A stretch of 64,000 nt of DNA from contig NZ_CP030053.1 in assembly GCF_004114955.1 (NCBI RefSeq), positions 5,394,001 through 5,458,000 on the forward strand, given 5' to 3'. A program made the position numbers and the translations under genes. Shown here piece after piece: positions 61,507 through 64,000 of this stretch. The notes beneath the pieces are model-generated. The model was not told where the DNA came from. It did not search any database and saw nothing but the letters and a program-made list of their open reading frames with translations. This DNA comes from Bradyrhizobium guangzhouense. Its GTDB lineage: Bacteria > Pseudomonadota > Alphaproteobacteria > Rhizobiales > Xanthobacteraceae. Position 1 is the first letter of the stretch; each line of letters opens with the position of its first letter.

Positions 61507-61747
61507 GCGTTCGCCCCCATTCGCGTCTCGGATGGTCCGAGGCCCGCCGCACATACTGGCCGCGCCTATGCACATTCCGCGCCTGTTGGAGCTGATGCCG
61601 CACGGGAATCTGGCCCAATCAGGCATTCCAGGAACTTTCGTTGCCAATCTGCAACGGTTCCCCACTATCTAAGACCGGACAAAAGAAACGCCCATTGCGG
61701 CCACGAACCCTGCTCACAACGCCGTGAGACAAGTCAGGGGAACGACG

Positions 61748-61972
61748 ATGCGTGCACAACGCGTTTGGAACGTGAATGGAGCCGCCAGCATCGGGCAGCT
61801 TCAATCCAGATTGGATGATCTGAACAAGCGGCTCAGCCAGCTGGAGAGCCAGCATCCGGAAAGCTGGAAGGTGGAAGAGCTGAAATCGAGCGCGCTCAGC
61901 CTGTCCCGGGAGATCGACGATATCAGATGCGCCGAGGCGACGGCGGCTTTGCGGGAATTGCTGCGGAAGTAA
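61748..61972 (+). CDS. Short coiled-coil hypothetical protein
   Basis: 74 residues from ATG 61748 (CAGGGGAACG upstream). MRAQRVWNVNGAASIGQLQS, RLDDLNKRLSQLESQHPESW, then LKSSALSLSREIDDIRCAEA; heptads of Leu predict a coiled coil from ~residue 15 to 45. No family known. It is the first of three short genes on the plus strand before the tRNA. Confidence 0.68.
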   Translation: MRAQRVWNVNGAASIGQLQSRLDDLNKRLSQLESQHPESWKVEELKSSALSLSREIDDIRCAEATAALRELLRK

Positions 61973-62047
61973 CCGCGCACCATTCGCCGCCGCAGGGGGA
62001 ACCAACGCTCCGCCCCGCCATTGCCATGGTGAGCATGGAGCAAAATC

Positions 62048-62161
62048 ATGACCAGGCACCTGACGCGAGCTCATTTCGCGCGTGGCGTGGCCGGCGCGGT
62101 TTCCACGCTGGTCCTGTGCGCAACGATGGCCTTCACCATCGCGCGCCACTTCGCGCTGTGA
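62048..62161 (+). CDS. Very short membrane peptide
   Basis: 37 residues: MTRHLTRAHFARGVAGAVST, LVLCATMAFTIARHFAL. A basic N-terminus and one membrane span. ATG 62048 has GGAG at 8 nt; the stop is 10 bp before the next gene's ATG, which suggests one transcript. Length makes chance possible, but the ribosome site and spacing support it. Confidence 0.5.
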   Translation: MTRHLTRAHFARGVAGAVSTLVLCATMAFTIARHFAL

Positions 62162-62171
62162 GGAATTTTGC

Positions 62172-62498
62172 ATGACGTCCGAGCCCGAGGAGTCGGTGAG
62201 GCTGCAAGGATTTGGCGAGATGACGCTGCGCACGGCCATCGCAACCGTGATGCTGCTCAGCCCGCGCGAGCGCGCGGAGGCCGCGATCTTCCGCGTTCGC
62301 GACGGCGAGCGTCTCGCCTCGAGCGAAATCACAGAGCTCGCGACAGCGTGGGGCATCGCGCCGGCGCCTGAGATCAGGTCGCCAAGACTCGTCCCTGAGC
62401 GGCACTGGTCCGACATCGTCCGCGGCATGGTCCGCGAAGCGCCGCTGCCATCGCTGATGGTGGCGTTTCTGCTGGGTGTGCTGGTGACGCGACGGTAA
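62172..62498 (+). CDS. Short hypothetical protein with C-terminal membrane tail
   Basis: 108 residues from ATG 62172 (GAGGA upstream). A soluble N-terminal part (LQGFGEMTLRTAIATVMLLS, FRVRDGERLASSEITELATA) and a hydrophobic C-terminus (LPSLMVAFLLGVLVTRR) ending in two Arg, like a tail anchor. No known domain. Probably co-transcribed with the 37-residue peptide. Confidence 0.68.
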   Translation: MTSEPEESVRLQGFGEMTLRTAIATVMLLSPRERAEAAIFRVRDGERLASSEITELATAWGIAPAPEIRSPRLVPERHWSDIVRGMVREAPLPSLMVAFLLGVLVTRR

Positions 62499-62685
62499 GC
62501 CGTTGACCTAGCGCGCAACGTCCGACCGCTTGCGCCGGCTCATCAAGAGCCATGCCGCCGGAACAGGCCACCCTGCGAGGGCCAAATCGGCCGTGGACCC
62601 GTCTTCAAAATCGTTGCAAAAAGGGCCCTGAAGGCGCTGGCGGCCGGTCCGCCAAGCCTTTGGAAAAAGCCAACTTTTGGAAGAA

Positions 62686-62762
62686 TGGTCGGAGTGGCAG
62701 GATTCGAACCTGCGACCCCTGCGTCCCGAACGCAGTGCTCTACCGGGCTGAGCCACACTCCG
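62686..62762 (-). tRNA. tRNA-Pro (anticodon CGG)
   Basis: 77 nt on the minus strand with CCA encoded. Acceptor stem CGGAGTG/CACTCCG with discriminator A, D-arm GCTCAGCCCGGTAGAGC, anticodon stem CTGCG/CGCAG around loop TTCGGGA, T-arm GCAGGTTCGAATCCTGC. Anticodon CGG reads CCG proline codons, frequent in this high-G+C genome. Confidence 0.96.
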
Positions 62763-62830
62763 ACAAGAGGCCGGCTTATAGCGTCGGGTTTGGCGCACCG
62801 CAAGCGGCCGATAAGAGGAATTTTGTCCCT

Positions 62831-63820
62831 GTGAAAACGGGTCTTGAAACGCTGATTTTACCGGCTGGAGAGGCCGGCGCGGAAGCCGCCGCCCGAACCC
62901 TGGCCGCCGGCGGGCTGGTCGCGTTTCCGACCGAGACGGTCTATGGGCTCGGCGCCGACGCCGCCAATGCCACCGCGGTCGCTCACATCTACAGCGCCAA
63001 GGGCCGGCCGGCGTTCAATCCGCTGATCGCCCATGTCCCCGACCTCGCAGCGGCACGGCGGATCGGACGGTTCGATGCGCGCGCGCTCAGGCTCGCGGAG
63101 GCGTTCTGGCCCGGGCCGCTGACGCTGGTGGTGCCGAAGACGGAGAACTGCCCGGTCTCTGATCTCGCCACCGCGGGGCTCGACACCATCGCGATCCGCA
63201 TTCCCGCGCATCCCGTGGCGGAGGCCATCCTGCGCGCCTTCGGCGGGGCGGTGGTGGCACCGTCCGCCAATATTTCCGGCCATGTGTCGCCGACGCTGGC
63301 GACCCATGTCGAGAGCGATCTTGCGGGACGGATCGACCTGATCATCGACGGCGGGCCGGTTGCGGTCGGCGTGGAATCGACGATCGTCGGTTGCTTCGAG
63401 GCGCCGATGCTGCTCCGCCCCGGCGGACTGTCGCGCGAGCGGATCGAAGCCGTGCTGGGGGCGCCTCTGGCGCGGCCGCCTGTCGAGGCCGACAGCGACG
63501 ACAGCCAGCCGCTGGCGCCGGGCATGCTGGCCTCGCATTATGCGCCGCGCGCGACCGTGCGGCTTCAGGCGCAGGACGTTGCGCCCGGCGAGGCGCTGCT
63601 CGCCTTTGGCCCCGCGCGTCTGCCCGGTGTGGGGGCCGCCGCTGCCGTCATGAATTTGTCGCCCACCGCTGATCTCGATGAAGCCGCGGCGAATCTGTTC
63701 GGCTATCTTCGCAGCCTCGATGCGAAGGCGCCACGGGCGATCGCCGTGATGCCGATTCCTGAAGAAGGCTTGGGCGAAGCGATCAACGACCGGCTGCGGC
63801 GCGCTGCGGTGGCACGATAG
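62831..63820 (+). CDS. sua5: Threonylcarbamoyl-AMP synthase (Sua5/YciO/YrdC family)
   Basis: 329 residues from GTG 62831, the only in-frame start after the tRNA; a GAGGA lies somewhat far upstream. Makes threonylcarbamoyl-AMP for the universal t6A37 tRNA modification. YrdC core (~15-200: AAGGLVAFPTETVYGLGADA, KGRPAFNPLIAHV, APSANISGHVSPT, ESTIVGC) and the Sua5 C-terminal domain (~225-329: PLAPGMLASHYAPRATVRL), which separates Sua5 from short TsaC. Located just beyond tRNA-Pro on the opposite strand. Confidence 0.93.
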   Translation: MKTGLETLILPAGEAGAEAAARTLAAGGLVAFPTETVYGLGADAANATAVAHIYSAKGRPAFNPLIAHVPDLAAARRIGRFDARALRLAEAFWPGPLTLVVPKTENCPVSDLATAGLDTIAIRIPAHPVAEAILRAFGGAVVAPSANISGHVSPTLATHVESDLAGRIDLIIDGGPVAVGVESTIVGCFEAPMLLRPGGLSRERIEAVLGAPLARPPVEADSDDSQPLAPGMLASHYAPRATVRLQAQDVAPGEALLAFGPARLPGVGAAAAVMNLSPTADLDEAAANLFGYLRSLDAKAPRAIAVMPIPEEGLGEAINDRLRRAAVAR

Positions 63821-63914
63821 CGCATGATCCGGACCCGAAGGGCCGCGTCAGCGCAAAGTGTGCGGCGGTTTTCCGATGAGACCATGAGCAAGAGATAAAG
63901 GCGAAGAAGACACG

Positions 63915-64000
63915 ATGAATATCAATCAATCCGCCACCCCACAGCTTGCGCCCGAGCTGATCGACCAATTCCGCAAGATCGTCGGCGATCGCCACGCGAT
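63915..64000 (+). CDS. FAD-linked oxidase/D-2-hydroxyacid dehydrogenase, 5' fragment
   Basis: Only the first ~28 residues are in the window (MNINQSATPQLAPELIDQFR, KIVGDRHA). The start resembles FAD-binding oxidases of the D-lactate/D-2-hydroxyglutarate dehydrogenase type, which open with a short leader and the segment [FL]xxIVGDxxA before the FAD-binding domain. The assignment rests on this segment alone. Confidence 0.5.
   Translation, partial: MNINQSATPQLAPELIDQFRKIVGDRHA

Noticed and set aside
62543..62803. Minus-strand open frames spanning the tRNA-Pro
   Set aside because: They read through a well-formed tRNA gene (complete cloverleaf and CCA) and have no protein-family features.

Overview
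This window reads as the chromosome of a Bradyrhizobium-like alphaproteobacterium (Nitrobacteraceae). The case rests on uniformly high G+C with strong third-position G/C bias; a complete Calvin-cycle operon with red-type RuBisCO in the order cbbF-P-T-A-L-S-X-E, opposed by cbbR; an orphan ABC_sub_bind periplasmic protein; many short Bradyrhizobium-type proteins; and repeated GGAAC-N16/17-NGTT promoters matching the EcfG general-stress sigma factor of this group. The genus is inferred from gene content; no database search was run.

Layout. 1-7.2 kb: housekeeping and metabolic genes (partial glutaryl-CoA dehydrogenase, RibB with a degenerate RibA half, a Kef-type antiporter, a DUF3124 protein, a PLP aminotransferase, a small Xre regulator). 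7.2-10.5 kb: an accessory-looking stretch with an EcfG-driven His-rich secreted peptide, an orphan ABC_sub_bind protein, an Imm35/YrhB-like protein facing a double-glycine-leader peptide, a CBS-domain protein and degenerate dispersed repeats. 10.6-18.9 kb: PBP1a, aldo/keto reductase, PhoD phosphatase, nitronate monooxygenase-like enzyme, and an SDR gene divergent from an HxlR regulator with a palindromic operator. 18.95-20.34 kb: an IS4-type insertion sequence with 18-bp inverted repeats and a 5-bp target duplication, sitting inside a palindromic intergenic repeat. 20.4-23.1 kb: an EmrA/EmrB-type efflux pair.

23.3-44 kb is rich in stress-type genes: small hydrophilic proteins, a PRC-barrel protein, two DUF4142 proteins, a general-stress SDR, PAP2 and DUF3147 membrane proteins, a ribbon-helix-helix protein with a palindromic operator, a 2097-residue soluble hybrid kinase with a poly-HAMP array and three receivers, a receiver-PAS-HWE kinase, a histone-like Lys-rich protein, an HtrA/DegP protease with a hairpin at its ribosome-binding site, and a tandem universal stress protein. 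Most of the EcfG-like promoters lie here, so much of the segment is probably one general-stress island.

44-47.2 kb: a FIST sensor gene translationally coupled to a PAS-GGDEF-EAL gene. 47.3-57.2 kb: the cbb cluster, covering regeneration enzymes, RuBisCO, its CbbX activase and the epimerase, with cbbR divergent. 57.2-62.5 kb: small proteins, a DUF4118 membrane protein, a MFS transporter carrying an in-frame amber codon next to its likely TetR regulator (two matching operators), a repeat-rich intergenic region and an N-carbamoyl-D-amino-acid-hydrolase-like enzyme. 62.5-64 kb: small proteins, tRNA-Pro(CGG), Sua5 and the start of an FAD-linked oxidase.
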